Assembly (NCBI RefSeq): GCF_000962805.1
Contig: NZ_JZTW01000014.1
Coordinates: forward strand, 1 to 64,000
Direction: 5' to 3'
From: Pseudarthrobacter chlorophenolicus
Lineage (GTDB): Bacteria; Actinomycetota; Actinomycetes; Actinomycetales; Micrococcaceae
Length of the DNA: 64,000 nucleotides
The notes under the pieces were generated by a model that ran no database searches, was not told the DNA's origin, and saw nothing but the letters and a program-made list of their open reading frames with translations. The position numbers were made by a program, and so were the translations under genes. Positions 34,953-43,914 of the stretch are shown piece by piece; position 1 is the first letter of the stretch; each line of letters begins with the position of its first letter.

Positions 34953-35783
34953 TTACTGCCGGACGCGGCGTGCTGCCACTACGCGGGCAGCACCGAAGCC
35001 GCCAACCAGCAGGGCGAGGGCGGCTGCACCGAAGCCGAGGACCAGGCCTGCCGGTGCTTGCGCATCGGCGGATCCGTCCCGGGCGCCGGGGACAGATCCG
35101 GGCGCGGAGTGCAGGCCGGGGATGGTCTGCACCGCGAGCTGCAGGTTCTTGTCAGCCAGGCTGCCCCACGCGTACACGATGGTGTGCGTGCCCTCGGCGA
35201 TGGTGACGTCCGCCGGGCCGATCACCGGGGCGGTAGTTCCGGTTGCGGCAACCGTGGCGGACACCGTTCCCGGGTCCAGGGTTAGCGTCTGCTCGTTGGG
35301 GTTGGACAGGTTGGTGACCATAGCGCTGCCGCCGGCCAGCACGTCGACGGCGGGTGCCGCGGCGGTGTGCCGGACGGTGAGCTTGCCCTTGCCGGCGGCG
35401 ATCTGGGACACGTCGTTGGTGAAGAGGTTGGCTGTGGGCTTGCCAGCCGTGTCAAGGTTGGCCACTGCGGTGTAGTTACCGTTGGCGGCCAGGTTCACGG
35501 TAACGGGGCCGATGACAGCTGCGGATGCATCGGCAGCGTCCGCCGCGGTGATCGCGATCTGGTAGGCGCCAGCGGGCAATGCCAGCGGCCCTGCCAGGCT
35601 GCCCGGGGTGAAATCGTCCAGGGTGCGGTCGCCATTGACCCAGACATCCACGGTCAGCCCGGGGACGCCGTGCAGCACCGACAGCTGGGCGTCGCCTTCG
35701 GCGGCGCTGGCGGGACCGGCCAGGGCCATCGCGGCGGCGATGGCTGCGGCACCGATACCTGCTGTGAAGATCCTCTTTCGCAT
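34953..35783 (-). CDS. DUF4397 domain-containing secreted/cell-envelope protein
   Basis: A 276-residue protein with a Sec signal peptide (MRKRIFTAGIGAAAIAAAMA, cleavage near ASAAEG), two DUF4397 beta domains (SVLHGVPGLTVDVWVNG and VRHTAAAPAVDVLAGG starts), then a Pro/Ala linker and a C-terminal membrane segment (LVLGFGAAALALLVGGFGA) followed by a basic tail. That C-terminal layout resembles a sorting signal, but I see no LPXTG-like pentapeptide before it. AAGGAGAAGGAC lies before the ATG. Being upstream of the sortase gene, it is the likely client or a co-regulated envelope protein. Confidence 0.85.
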   Translation of the reverse strand: MRKRIFTAGIGAAAIAAAMALAGPASAAEGDAQLSVLHGVPGLTVDVWVNGDRTLDDFTPGSLAGPLALPAGAYQIAITAADAADASAAVIGPVTVNLAANGNYTAVANLDTAGKPTANLFTNDVSQIAAGKGKLTVRHTAAAPAVDVLAGGSAMVTNLSNPNEQTLTLDPGTVSATVAATGTTAPVIGPADVTIAEGTHTIVYAWGSLADKNLQLAVQTIPGLHSAPGSVPGARDGSADAQAPAGLVLGFGAAALALLVGGFGAARVVAARRVRQ

Positions 35784-35889
35784 GTCCTTCTCCTTGGTCG
35801 GCCCGGCGGGCGGGCGCTTTACGCTTACACCTCTATTACCGGTGCGGGCGCGGATTTGGATGCAGAATCATGGAACTATTTGTGGCCGC

Positions 35890-36909
35890 CTACCCGGCCG
35901 CGGGTGCGGCAGTGCTGGACCTTGGAACAAGTGCCGGTGTGACCACGGTGGAGCTGATCCCGGCACCGGCCTCGATTTCCTTGAGCATGATGTCCAGGCA
36001 GCGGCGGCCCAGCTCCTCGAAGTCCTGCCGGACGGTGGTCAGCGGCGGGCTGAAGTACCCCGATTCCGGCTGGTCGTCGAACCCAACGACTGAAACGTCG
36101 TCGGGCACGCGGACACCGGCCTCGGCGAAGGCCCTCAGGATTCCCAGCGCCATCTGGTCGTTGCCCACGAAGAGTGCGGTTGCGCTGCGCGCGGCCGCCA
36201 GCTCCCGCCCGATGGCGTAGCCGCTGCCGGCGCTCCAGTCCCCTTCCACCAGAAGATCGTCCGCAAGGCCCGCGGCGTGGAGGGCTTCCCGCCATCCCTC
36301 GGCACGCTCGGCGCCGTCGGTCCAGCCGGCGGGACCCGAAACATGGCCGATCCGCCGGTGCCCCTGGGCGATGAGATGTTCGACGGCGAGCCGCGCCCCC
36401 GCGCGCTGGTCCACCATGGCACCGCTCACCTCGCTGTTGCCCAGCGATCCCACGGCCATCACCGGGACCGGGATGTTCAGCGCGTCGAGCGCCTGGAGGG
36501 TCTCCGCGTGCGGCACCAGCACGGCAATGCCGTCCACCGCCTGGTCCAGGAAGTGGCTGACGGCGCCGGCGATGGCTGCTCCGTTGACCTCGCGGAGTGC
36601 GGCAATGCTGACGAAGTAACCGGCATCTCGCGCAGCCTGCTCCACGCCGAGGAGGGTATTGGCCGGCCCGTATTGGGACAGCTCGCTGGCCAGGACCCCG
36701 ATGGTCTGGGACCGCCTGGTGACCAGGCTCCGGGCAGCCGTGTTCCGCCGGTACCCCAACTCCGCAATGGCGGCCTCCACCTTTTCCCGGGTGGCCTTGC
36801 TGACATTCGGGTGGTTGTTGATGACGCGGGAGACGGTCTGGTGGGAAACGCCGGCCACATCTGCCACATCCTCCAGGCGCGGCATCCTGCCCTTGCTGCT
36901 TTTAGCCAT
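35890..36909 (-). CDS. LacI family transcriptional regulator
   Basis: A 339-residue regulator with MPRLEDVADVAGVSHQTVSRVIN as its helix-turn-helix region (about residues 9-31), the hinge RRNTAARSLVTRRSQTIGVL, and a sugar-binding effector domain ending VVGFDDQPESGYFSPPLTTVRQDF. The ATG at 36909 is taken as start; the frame is open to 36999. It diverges from the SGNH hydrolase gene, with a 250-base shared region, and probably controls that gene or an unlinked sugar operon. Confidence 0.88.
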   Translation of the reverse strand: MAKSSKGRMPRLEDVADVAGVSHQTVSRVINNHPNVSKATREKVEAAIAELGYRRNTAARSLVTRRSQTIGVLASELSQYGPANTLLGVEQAARDAGYFVSIAALREVNGAAIAGAVSHFLDQAVDGIAVLVPHAETLQALDALNIPVPVMAVGSLGNSEVSGAMVDQRAGARLAVEHLIAQGHRRIGHVSGPAGWTDGAERAEGWREALHAAGLADDLLVEGDWSAGSGYAIGRELAAARSATALFVGNDQMALGILRAFAEAGVRVPDDVSVVGFDDQPESGYFSPPLTTVRQDFEELGRRCLDIMLKEIEAGAGISSTVVTPALVPRSSTAAPAAG

Positions 36910-37158
36910 CTGCCTATTGTCCCCGCTGGAACGGGTGGCCCGCCCCAGGCCCGTCTGAGCAACCTTGCATGGACCGCCCCCGTGCTTCCCGGGTTCCATC
37001 AGAAGCCAGTTCGCGCAACCCCGCCGTCAAGGTTCTGACGAGCGAACAAGCCTATGAGTAAGGCCCGGCTGGTTCTTTTACATTCCCTGCCTCGTCAAGG
37101 GACGTCATGCAGCACAGCCCGGGCCCGGGCCTGGACATTGGCGTGGTGGAATGGGGCC

Positions 37159-38340
37159 ATGGCCCTGGACAACGCTGCACCATATACCGCTTCACCGGAC
37201 ACCGAAGCAGCGGCCTTCCGCGGAGCACTGGACATCACCCCGGGCACCGGCGGCACCACCATCCGGCGGCTTCCCGCATGGACGCAGGCCCAGTTCGGTG
37301 GGGACAATCCGCTGGCCAAAGCCAATGCAACGCCCTCCGGGGTGCGGCTGGAGTTCCTCACCGATGCCGCCTGGCTGGAGGTGGACCTGACGTTCACCCG
37401 GGAATCTGCTGACTGGCGCTGGCGTCCGTTGCAGGCTGCGGTGCTCAGCCTGACCACGTCGGATGGCCATGCCGAAAGCCGGGACTTCCACGAGGGGGAC
37501 GTCCTGGAAACCTTTCCGGACGGGTCCAGCACCCTGGCCCCCGGCGCCCCGTCCACGGCCCGATTCGAGATTCCGGGGCCGCGGCAGGAACGCTCAGTCA
37601 CGCTGTGGTTCCCGCACCGTGGAACCGTCCGGATCCACGGCGTCCGCGCCGAATCGCCCCTGCAGCCCGCACCGCGCACCGGTCCCCGCTGGGTGCACTA
37701 CGGTAGCTCCATCAGCCAGTCCTCACACGCCGAGTCCCCCCTTGGTGTGTGGCCAGTTATCGCCGCCCGCAACCTGGGCCTGGACCTTTACAACCTGGGG
37801 CTGGCAGGCTCCGCCCACCTGGACCAGTTTGTTGCACGGACCATCCGCGACCAGCCGGCCCACCTCATCACGCTGAAGGTTGGCATCAACATCATAAACA
37901 GCGCCAGCCTTCGCCGGCGCACATTCGCACCAGCCCTTCACGGATTCCTGGACACCGTGCGGGAGGGCCACCCAGGAACCCCGCTGGTCCTGATATCGCC
38001 CATCTTCTGCCCCGAGCATGAGGACGCCCCCGGGCCCTCGCGGCTGGTGGACGGCGAGTTCCTGGCCACCGATCTTCCCCGCAAGCCCGGCGACGGGCTG
38101 ATGACCCTCCGCGATGCCAGGAACGTCCTGGCGGAGGCCGTCAGCGAGCGCAGCGCCTCCGACCCGAATCTTCACTACCTGGACGGGCTGCGGCTTTTCG
38201 GGTCCGCCGACGCACATCTCCTCCCGGACCTCCTCCACCCGGATGCCGAGGGTTACGGGCTGATCGGCGAACGGTTCACTGATATTGCGGCCGGCAGCCA
38301 GTGGCTTGCCGCGGCGGCACAGGCTCCGGTCAGCAGCTAG
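37159..38340 (+). CDS. SGNH/GDSL hydrolase family protein
   Basis: About 393 residues without a signal peptide. The N-terminal 190 residues look like a beta-rich accessory domain; the catalytic SGNH domain starts at RWVHYGSSISQSSHAESPLG (block I Ser) and includes LGLAGSAHLDQF (block II Gly), TLKVGINI (block III Asn) and LLPDLLHPDAEGYGLIG (block V Asp and His). Likely an esterase acting on acylated carbohydrate. The start is uncertain: the ATG at 37159 is used, with an ATG at 37054 in frame. It diverges from a LacI family regulator, which supports a sugar-related role. Confidence 0.75.
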   Translation: MALDNAAPYTASPDTEAAAFRGALDITPGTGGTTIRRLPAWTQAQFGGDNPLAKANATPSGVRLEFLTDAAWLEVDLTFTRESADWRWRPLQAAVLSLTTSDGHAESRDFHEGDVLETFPDGSSTLAPGAPSTARFEIPGPRQERSVTLWFPHRGTVRIHGVRAESPLQPAPRTGPRWVHYGSSISQSSHAESPLGVWPVIAARNLGLDLYNLGLAGSAHLDQFVARTIRDQPAHLITLKVGINIINSASLRRRTFAPALHGFLDTVREGHPGTPLVLISPIFCPEHEDAPGPSRLVDGEFLATDLPRKPGDGLMTLRDARNVLAEAVSERSASDPNLHYLDGLRLFGSADAHLLPDLLHPDAEGYGLIGERFTDIAAGSQWLAAAAQAPVSS

Positions 38341-38400
38341 TTCGCGGGACCATGCCGTGAAGGCCCTGTCCGGCGAACAAGCCCAGGACTGGCGGCACAG

Positions 38401-38442
38401 CGGAAAACAAAAACGGGCCGGAAGCTCCACGCTTCCGGCCCG
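38401..38442 (-). terminator. Intrinsic terminator of tRNA-Lys
   Basis: Perfect 12-base stem CGGGCCGGAAGC (arms 38414-38425 and 38431-38442) with a 5-base loop, followed on the minus strand by TTTTTGTTTTCC. This is the best classical terminator in the window, about 10 bases downstream of the tRNA. Confidence 0.92.
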
Positions 38443-38451
38443 CTGAATGGG

Positions 38452-38524
38452 TGGGCCCTGTGGGGCTCGAACCCACGACCCACGGATTAAAAGTCCGATG
38501 CTCTACCAACTGAGCTAAAGGCCC
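38452..38524 (-). tRNA. tRNA-Lys (anticodon UUU)
   Basis: A 73-base cloverleaf. The acceptor GGGCCTT pairs with AGGGCCC (one G-U), the D arm has GCTCAGTTGGTAGAGC, the anticodon loop is CTTTTAA with anticodon TTT, and the T arm is GTGGGTTCGAGCCCCAC. The discriminator is A and CCA is not encoded. It is followed by a strong terminator on the same strand. Confidence 0.96.
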
Positions 38525-38739
38525 CAGCCGGCTGGTCAACGCTGCAGTCTGCCACGTTCGCCATCCCGGCCCATCCATTTCTGGACGTTAATACTCTAAC
38601 CCATGGTTCCGGCGCCTCCGCACGCGGCCCGGACGCCGCCGTCGGGCGTTCCACACCGGATCCGGCACCCGCTTTCCTGCCCGGCCCGCCCCTGCCTCGC
38701 GTGCTCGATTCAGGAACGGCACAGGAGTAGCGTGGGGGC

Positions 38740-39399
38740 ATGAGCGAGCAAGCAGGATCCAAGCCATACGGCGGCGCGAACCGGCACCACAAGCCCAAGC
38801 CCTTCGCCCCCATCGACTTCGAGCCCTTCGCCGGCGGCGCTGACCCCGCCCGGGTCTCCGAGGCTGCCCACCTTGCCGCGCAGGCGCTGGTCCGGCACGG
38901 CCGCGACAGCGACGATCCCGTCATCACCGAGCGCCTGGTGCGGCTCGCGGACGAACAGGGCCTGGAAGCCATCGCGGAGATGTGGGCCGAAAGCCCGGCC
39001 CGCTCGCTGCCGGGAGCACTGTGGCGGCTTTATGCCCTGCGTGCCGCAACCGTCCAGGACCCTGAACGCATCTCCGTCTATTTCCGGGCAGGCAAGGACA
39101 CCGCGCAGGTGTCCAACGTGGTGGCGGGCGTGGCGGAGCCGCCGGGGGCCGATGAGATGCGGACCATGGCGGATGCCATCCTTTCCGGCGCGTTCGACGG
39201 CGAGTTCGACGTCGCGCTGGAACGTTCCGCCGCTTTCTGCCGGGTGGTGGCGCTCGGCCAGGCGACCCTCGCCGATGGTGCCGAGCACGCCAACGAGGCA
39301 CATGCCAGCAAGCTGACGCGCAACTCGCACCAGCTGGTGAAGACCGCAGAGGACCTGGAGCACGCCGCCAACGCGTGGCGCCTCGGGGAGCTCGACTGA
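38740..39399 (+). CDS. Conserved hypothetical protein (219 aa)
   Basis: A soluble, helical protein beginning MSEQAGSKPYGGANRHHKPKP. The first 40 residues look disordered, and the rest consists of Ala/Leu/Glu-rich helices with no catalytic motif I recognise. TAGCGT at 38728-38733, six bases before the ATG, and the lack of a Shine-Dalgarno sequence suggest a leaderless transcript. Codon use is typical of the window. Function unknown. Confidence 0.7.
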   Translation: MSEQAGSKPYGGANRHHKPKPFAPIDFEPFAGGADPARVSEAAHLAAQALVRHGRDSDDPVITERLVRLADEQGLEAIAEMWAESPARSLPGALWRLYALRAATVQDPERISVYFRAGKDTAQVSNVVAGVAEPPGADEMRTMADAILSGAFDGEFDVALERSAAFCRVVALGQATLADGAEHANEAHASKLTRNSHQLVKTAEDLEHAANAWRLGELD

Positions 39400-39467
39400 A
39401 ACCCCCTGCCCAAGCACCGCCAACTGTCAAGATTGACTTGGGCGAAGCATCGTAGAAGACTAAAACC

Positions 39468-39557
39468 GGTGCCGAACCGCGAAACCCCCGGGCTTCAACA
39501 CTCAGCCGCCTAGAGCGGCCTACCGCCGAGAGGCGTATCCGGTTCGGCACCATTTTT
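39468..39557 (+). ncRNA. Candidate structured small RNA with closing stem and U-tract
   Basis: GGTGCCGAACCG (39468-39479) pairs perfectly with CGGTTCGGCACC (39540-39551), followed by ATTTTT. Inside are a C-rich single strand, a hairpin GCCGC-CTAGA-GCGGC and a hairpin CGCC-GAGA-GGCG with a GNRA loop. Upstream, TTGACT (39433-39438) and AAGACT (39456-39461) are 17 bases apart and would place the start at the base of the stem. No open frame of note lies here. I do not recognise an Rfam family. It could instead be a leader or terminator structure for the neighbouring genes. Confidence 0.55.
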
Positions 39558-39691
39558 CTGCCCATTTTGCCGTCCGCCCATTTCAGGCCCGCGGCGAGGG
39601 GCCGGTAGAGTTAGCGTCAGTTGCGCGCCCGGGTCAAGTCACACGGCGGCAATCCCCCGCCTTGAACTTTTCCCGGAGACCGGTAAACCAC

Positions 39692-40312
39692 GTGAAGCAG
39701 CTGCGCCTATTTCCCCAGGAGCCCGCCGGGCTGAAACTCCTCTCCCAGATGGCCCAGCAGATTGTCCTGGCCAGCGGCACCCTGGCGGAAATCCTGGGAG
39801 TCTCGGCTGCAGACCACGCCAAGCTCGTGGAGGACATGCACAACCATGACGCAAAGTCCTCCGAGCTGCACTATGCCCTGCTGACCCACATGCGGACCAG
39901 CTTCGTAAACCCGCTCCCCCGCGAGGACATGTACACCCTGTCCCGCTACCTCAACGAAGCCATGGAAAAGATGGACGCCGCGGCCGAATTGGTGGCGCTG
40001 TACAAACTGGAGCGGCTCCCCAAGCGCGCCGCGGACCAGCTGGAGATCATCAGCAGGCAGGCTGAACTGACGGTGGACGCCATGCGCCGGCTGAACAACC
40101 TGGACGACCTCGAGGACTACTGGATCGAGATCCTCCGCCTCACCAAACGGGCCGAGCGCACGCACCGGGTGTGGGTGGCGGACATGATCTCAGACATGAA
40201 GTGGGCCCAGTATTCCCGCAACCGGGACGTGGCCAACCAACTGGTTGAGGTCACCAAGGATATGCGGCGCATCGCCACGCAGGTGGGCAGCATCATCGTC
40301 AAGGAATCGTGA
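39692..40312 (+). CDS. DUF47 (PhoU-like) phosphate transport accessory protein
   Basis: A 206-residue, all-helical PhoU-like protein: VKQLRLFPQEPAGLKLLSQMAQQIV, then DHAKLVEDMHNHDAKSSELHYALL and FVNPLPREDMYTLSRYLNEAMEKMD, the DUF47 pattern with metal-coordinating Glu/Asp residues. The GTG at 39692 matches the usual start of the family. DUF47 proteins modulate Pit transporters, and the pit gene follows two bases after the stop. Confidence 0.9.
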   Translation: MKQLRLFPQEPAGLKLLSQMAQQIVLASGTLAEILGVSAADHAKLVEDMHNHDAKSSELHYALLTHMRTSFVNPLPREDMYTLSRYLNEAMEKMDAAAELVALYKLERLPKRAADQLEIISRQAELTVDAMRRLNNLDDLEDYWIEILRLTKRAERTHRVWVADMISDMKWAQYSRNRDVANQLVEVTKDMRRIATQVGSIIVKES

Positions 40313-40313
40313 G

Positions 40314-41324
40314 GTGACGGCAGTCTTCTTCGGCGCAGTGGTGCTCCTCACCGCCGCGTTTGCGTTCCTCAACGGCTTCCGGGACGTTTCCCTCTCCACG
40401 GCCCTGCCGGTCCGCAACCGGGCACTCACGCCCAGTGTGGCGGTCCTGCTGGCCGCCTTCTTCAACTTTGTGGGGGCGCTCCTGAGCGCCACCCTGGCCG
40501 TTGCCGTCAGCCAGACCTGGATCAGCCTGCCATCCGGCACCGATGGCCTGGCCATCCTGGTCTCCGGCCTTCTCAGCGCGTGCGCCTGGGGCCTGCTGAT
40601 GTGGTGGCGGGGCATCCCCGTCCCCTCGACACACACCCTGGTGGGCGGCCTGGCCGGGGCCGGCGTTGCCAGCCTTGCCGTTGGCGGGGCCGGTGTGGGC
40701 GGCGCAGACCAGTCACTCCTGCTGCAGGTGGTCCTGCCGCTCTTACTCTCTCCCCTGGTGGCGTACAGCGGCGCATTCCTCCTGGTGTACCCGGCCACCT
40801 GGGCCGCCCGCCACACCCAGCCGAGTGTGGTGAACCAGCGCTTCCGCCGCAGCCAGGCCATTGCCGCCGGCGCGGTGGCATTCGGCCACGGGTTGCAGGA
40901 CGGCCAGCGGGTCAGCGCCGTGCTGCTGCTCGCCCTGCTCGCGGCAGGATATTCCGACGGCGGGAGCATCCCCGTGTGGGTTGTCCTCCTGTCCGCGGTG
41001 ATGATTACGGCGGGGACCCTGTTTGGCGGATGGCGGATATCCCACACAATCGGCTACAAGCTCACCAGGGTTGATCCGCTGCGCGGTTCAGTGGCCCAGA
41101 TCTACAGCGCCCTCATGCTGTTCGTGGGGGCCCTTGCACTGCACTGGCCCCTGTCCACCACCCACACCGTCACCTCGGCGGTCCTGGGAGCCGGCGAGAA
41201 CCAGCACTTCTCCGTGACCAACCGGAAGCTGGTCATCCGCATCGTGGGGCTCTGGGTCCTCACACCGGTGGCGACGGCGGCACTCGCCTTCGTCCTGGCG
41301 TTGGCCCTGTCCGCGGCGGGCTGA
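40314..41324 (+). CDS. pit: Low-affinity inorganic phosphate transporter, PiT family
   Basis: About 336 residues with some ten membrane segments. The paired PiT motifs occur in AFLNGFRDVSLSTALPVRNRALTP near the N-terminus (the usual GxNDxAN-like motif is diverged to GFRDVSLST) and GHGLQDGQR with STTHTVTSAVLGAGENQ near the C-terminus. It should cotransport metal phosphate with protons. The GTG at 40314 begins just after the DUF47 stop. High-affinity pst genes follow downstream on the other strand. Confidence 0.85.
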   Translation: MTAVFFGAVVLLTAAFAFLNGFRDVSLSTALPVRNRALTPSVAVLLAAFFNFVGALLSATLAVAVSQTWISLPSGTDGLAILVSGLLSACAWGLLMWWRGIPVPSTHTLVGGLAGAGVASLAVGGAGVGGADQSLLLQVVLPLLLSPLVAYSGAFLLVYPATWAARHTQPSVVNQRFRRSQAIAAGAVAFGHGLQDGQRVSAVLLLALLAAGYSDGGSIPVWVVLLSAVMITAGTLFGGWRISHTIGYKLTRVDPLRGSVAQIYSALMLFVGALALHWPLSTTHTVTSAVLGAGENQHFSVTNRKLVIRIVGLWVLTPVATAALAFVLALALSAAG

Positions 41325-41489
41325 GCGCCCGTAATTTTCCTGTACAGTCCCGGCGACGGTGACGTACATTCGAAGGACGTCCCCCAGTGCTGGGTGCCGG
41401 GGACCCGTCCGGCGCCGTGTGCAACCGCCGGATTTTGCCGCTGCTGCAACCGGCGGCATGGATGCACATCGCGGAAAAGAGCAGGCATC

Positions 41490-41897
41490 ATGTCTACTTC
41501 GAATCCCCGGCGCCCGCTGCCCCAGCCCCGGCAGCTCGGCTGCGCAACATGCGGCACGGAAAACCACGTGACCATCCACGCGATCACGGCCCTGGACCCC
41601 GGTGGCGGGGACCTGGTGACGGTGTCCTACACCTGCGATGGCTGCATGCAGTTCCAGGAGCACCTGGCGTACACCACGGACGTCGCTGCCGCCCTCCACC
41701 AGGTTCGCTCCATGACGCAGGTCATCATGTTCGGCGATGACTACGTCCATTGCGGCTACCCCATGGAGGAAGCCGGCTTCGAGATTGTGCGGCTCGGCTA
41801 CCGGACCAGCAGGGCCGGCGACGATCCCAGCGCCGTATGCCTGCCTACCAGGGTCCTGCGCTGCCGGTGCGGTTTCCAGCTGGAAGTCCCGGCCTAG
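41490..41897 (+). CDS. Small zinc-ribbon-like protein, unknown function
   Basis: A 135-residue protein with paired cysteines: CATC near residue 17, CDGC in the middle, and CRCGF near the end, so one or two zinc sites are likely. The ATG at 41490 follows GAGCAGG. No enzymatic motif is visible. It converges with pstB. Confidence 0.65.
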   Translation: MSTSNPRRPLPQPRQLGCATCGTENHVTIHAITALDPGGGDLVTVSYTCDGCMQFQEHLAYTTDVAAALHQVRSMTQVIMFGDDYVHCGYPMEEAGFEIVRLGYRTSRAGDDPSAVCLPTRVLRCRCGFQLEVPA

Positions 41898-41949
41898 GCG
41901 CACCCCGGGGCGCAGCGCCTGCGCGCCCCTGGCTCCGATATTGCCGGAT

Positions 41950-42729
41950 TTACCCGAAGCGGCCGGAAACGTAGTCCTCGGTAGCCTTCTCCACAGGGTT
42001 GCTGAAGATGGTGTGGGTGTCGCCAAACTCGATCAGCTTGCCCGGCTTGCCGGTGCCGGCGATGTTGAAGAACGCGGTCTTGTCAGAGACGCGCGCCGCC
42101 TGCTGCATGTTGTGGGTCACGATCACCACGGTGTACTGGTCCTTGAGCTCGTTGATGAGGTCCTCGATGGCCAGCGTGGAGATGGGGTCCAGGGCGGAGC
42201 ATGGCTCGTCCATGAGGATCACCTGCGGCTCCACGGCGATGGCGCGGGCGATGCAGAGGCGCTGCTGCTGGCCGCCGGAGAGGCCGGAGCCCGGCTTGTC
42301 CAGGCGGTCCTTAACCTCGTTCCACAGGTTGGCGCCCTTCAGGGAGCGTTCCACCAGGACATCGGCTTCGCCCTTGGAGATCTTCTTGTTGTTCAGCTTC
42401 ACGCCGGCAAGCACGTTGTCCCGGATGGACATGGTGGGGAACGGGTTAGGCCGCTGGAACACCATGCCGATCTGCGAACGGACCGTCACGGGGTCCACGC
42501 CGTTGCCGTACAGGTTGTCTCCGTCGAGGAGGACTTCGCCTTCCACGCGGGCGCCGGGGATGACCTCGTGCATGCGGTTCAGGGTCCGCAGGAACGTGGA
42601 CTTGCCGCAACCGGACGGGCCGATGAACGCGGTGACGGACTTGGCCTCGATGTTGATGCTGACGTCTTCCACGGCGAGGAAGTCGCCGTAGTAAACGTTC
42701 AGGTCCTTGACGTCGATGCGCTTAGACAT
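41950..42729 (-). CDS. pstB: Phosphate ABC transporter ATP-binding protein PstB
   Basis: A 259-residue ATPase energising high-affinity phosphate import. Walker [10 protein letters not shown] is at residues 37-45, the signature is [15 protein letters not shown], Walker B is [13 protein letters not shown] and the switch His lies in IVTHNMQQA. The start [17 protein letters not shown] is typical of PstB. It is the last gene of pstSCAB. Confidence 0.98.
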   Translation of the reverse strand: MSKRIDVKDLNVYYGDFLAVEDVSINIEAKSVTAFIGPSGCGKSTFLRTLNRMHEVIPGARVEGEVLLDGDNLYGNGVDPVTVRSQIGMVFQRPNPFPTMSIRDNVLAGVKLNNKKISKGEADVLVERSLKGANLWNEVKDRLDKPGSGLSGGQQQRLCIARAIAVEPQVILMDEPCSALDPISTLAIEDLINELKDQYTVVIVTHNMQQAARVSDKTAFFNIAGTGKPGKLIEFGDTHTIFSNPVEKATEDYVSGRFG

Positions 42730-42801
42730 GGTGTTCCTTCACTAACTGGGGATGAATTGAAGTCTGTCATCCGGCCCGCTGGACCGGAAGGGGCTGCGGG
42801 C

Positions 42802-43914
42802 TCAGCGGCCCGTCTTGGGGGCGAAGATCCTGGCGATCAGCCGTGCGGCGAGGTTAAGGATCATCACCAGGATGATCAGGACCAGCGCAGCGCCCCAGGC
42901 CCGCTCCGACGACGGGTCCGGGTTGGCGGGCGAGGTGGGGTTGAGGATCTGGGTGTAGATAAAGGTGGGCAGCGAGGCCATCCAGCCGCCGAAGACGTTG
43001 GAGTTGATGCTGGTGGCAAAGCCTGCGGTAACCAGGATGGGGGCCGTTTCGCCGATGACCCGGGCGATGGCCAGGGTTACGCCGGACGCGATGCCGGAGA
43101 TCGCCGTCGGGATGACCACCTTGAGGATGGTGCGCCACTTCCGCACGCCAAGGGCGTAGGAGGCCTCGCGGAGTTCGTTGGGGACGATCTTCAGCATTTC
43201 CTCGCTGGAGCGGACCACCACGGGAATCATGAGGACGGACAGCGCGACGGCGGCTACCGCACCGGTCTTGGTTCCCGGGCCCACCACGGCAAAGAAGAAT
43301 GCCGCTGCGAAGAGGCCGGCCACGATCGACGGGATACCGGTCATGACGTCCACGAAGAAGGTGATGGCGCGGGCCAGGCGGCCGTCGTTGCCGTACTCCA
43401 CCAGGTAGATGGCCGTCAGCAGGCCCACCGGCACGGAAATGACGGTGGCGAGGAGGGTGATCTGCACGGTGCCAAGGAGCGCGTGGTAGATGCCGCCGAG
43501 GACCGGAGCGCCTTCTTCAACGGCCCGGTTGTCGTAGACGCCGGTGACGCCGTTCATGGAACTGCTGAGGAACCCGGGGTTCAGGAGCCCGGGAATGCCG
43601 TTGACCAGCACTGTCCAGATCACCGAGACGAGCGGCAGCAGCGCAACCAGGAAGGAGCCCACCACCAGGCAGGTGGCCAGCCGGTCCTTGGCCTTGCGGG
43701 ACCCTTCCACGGCGGCGCTCCAGGACACCAGGCCGACGGCGAACAGCAGGGCCGAGACGATGCCCCACCCGAAGGCGTTGAAGCCGATGAGCGCCAGGAT
43801 GGCGGCGCCCACGATCAGGGCGGCGGCCAGGACGATGTACGGGGCGTACTTGGGCAGCTGGCCCTTGGTCAGTGCCGAGCGCTTGCTGCGCACCGGGGTA
43901 AGCGTGGAGGTCAT
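42802..43914 (-). CDS. pstA: Phosphate ABC transporter permease PstA
   Basis: A 370-residue permease with an actinobacterial N-terminal extension (three membrane segments before the usual core) and the BPD_transp_1 core. The EAA loop is in YALGVRKWRTILKVVIPTAISGI. The start lies directly against the pstC stop, so translation is probably coupled. Confidence 0.96.
   Translation of the reverse strand: MTSTLTPVRSKRSALTKGQLPKYAPYIVLAAALIVGAAILALIGFNAFGWGIVSALLFAVGLVSWSAAVEGSRKAKDRLATCLVVGSFLVALLPLVSVIWTVLVNGIPGLLNPGFLSSSMNGVTGVYDNRAVEEGAPVLGGIYHALLGTVQITLLATVISVPVGLLTAIYLVEYGNDGRLARAITFFVDVMTGIPSIVAGLFAAAFFFAVVGPGTKTGAVAAVALSVLMIPVVVRSSEEMLKIVPNELREASYALGVRKWRTILKVVIPTAISGIASGVTLAIARVIGETAPILVTAGFATSINSNVFGGWMASLPTFIYTQILNPTSPANPDPSSERAWGAALVLIILVMILNLAARLIARIFAPKTGR

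Noticed and set aside
37027..37047. GTTCTGACGAGCGAAC as a LacI operator between the second LacI gene and the SGNH hydrolase
   Set aside because: Only the outer four bases of each arm match; too weak to report as a feature.
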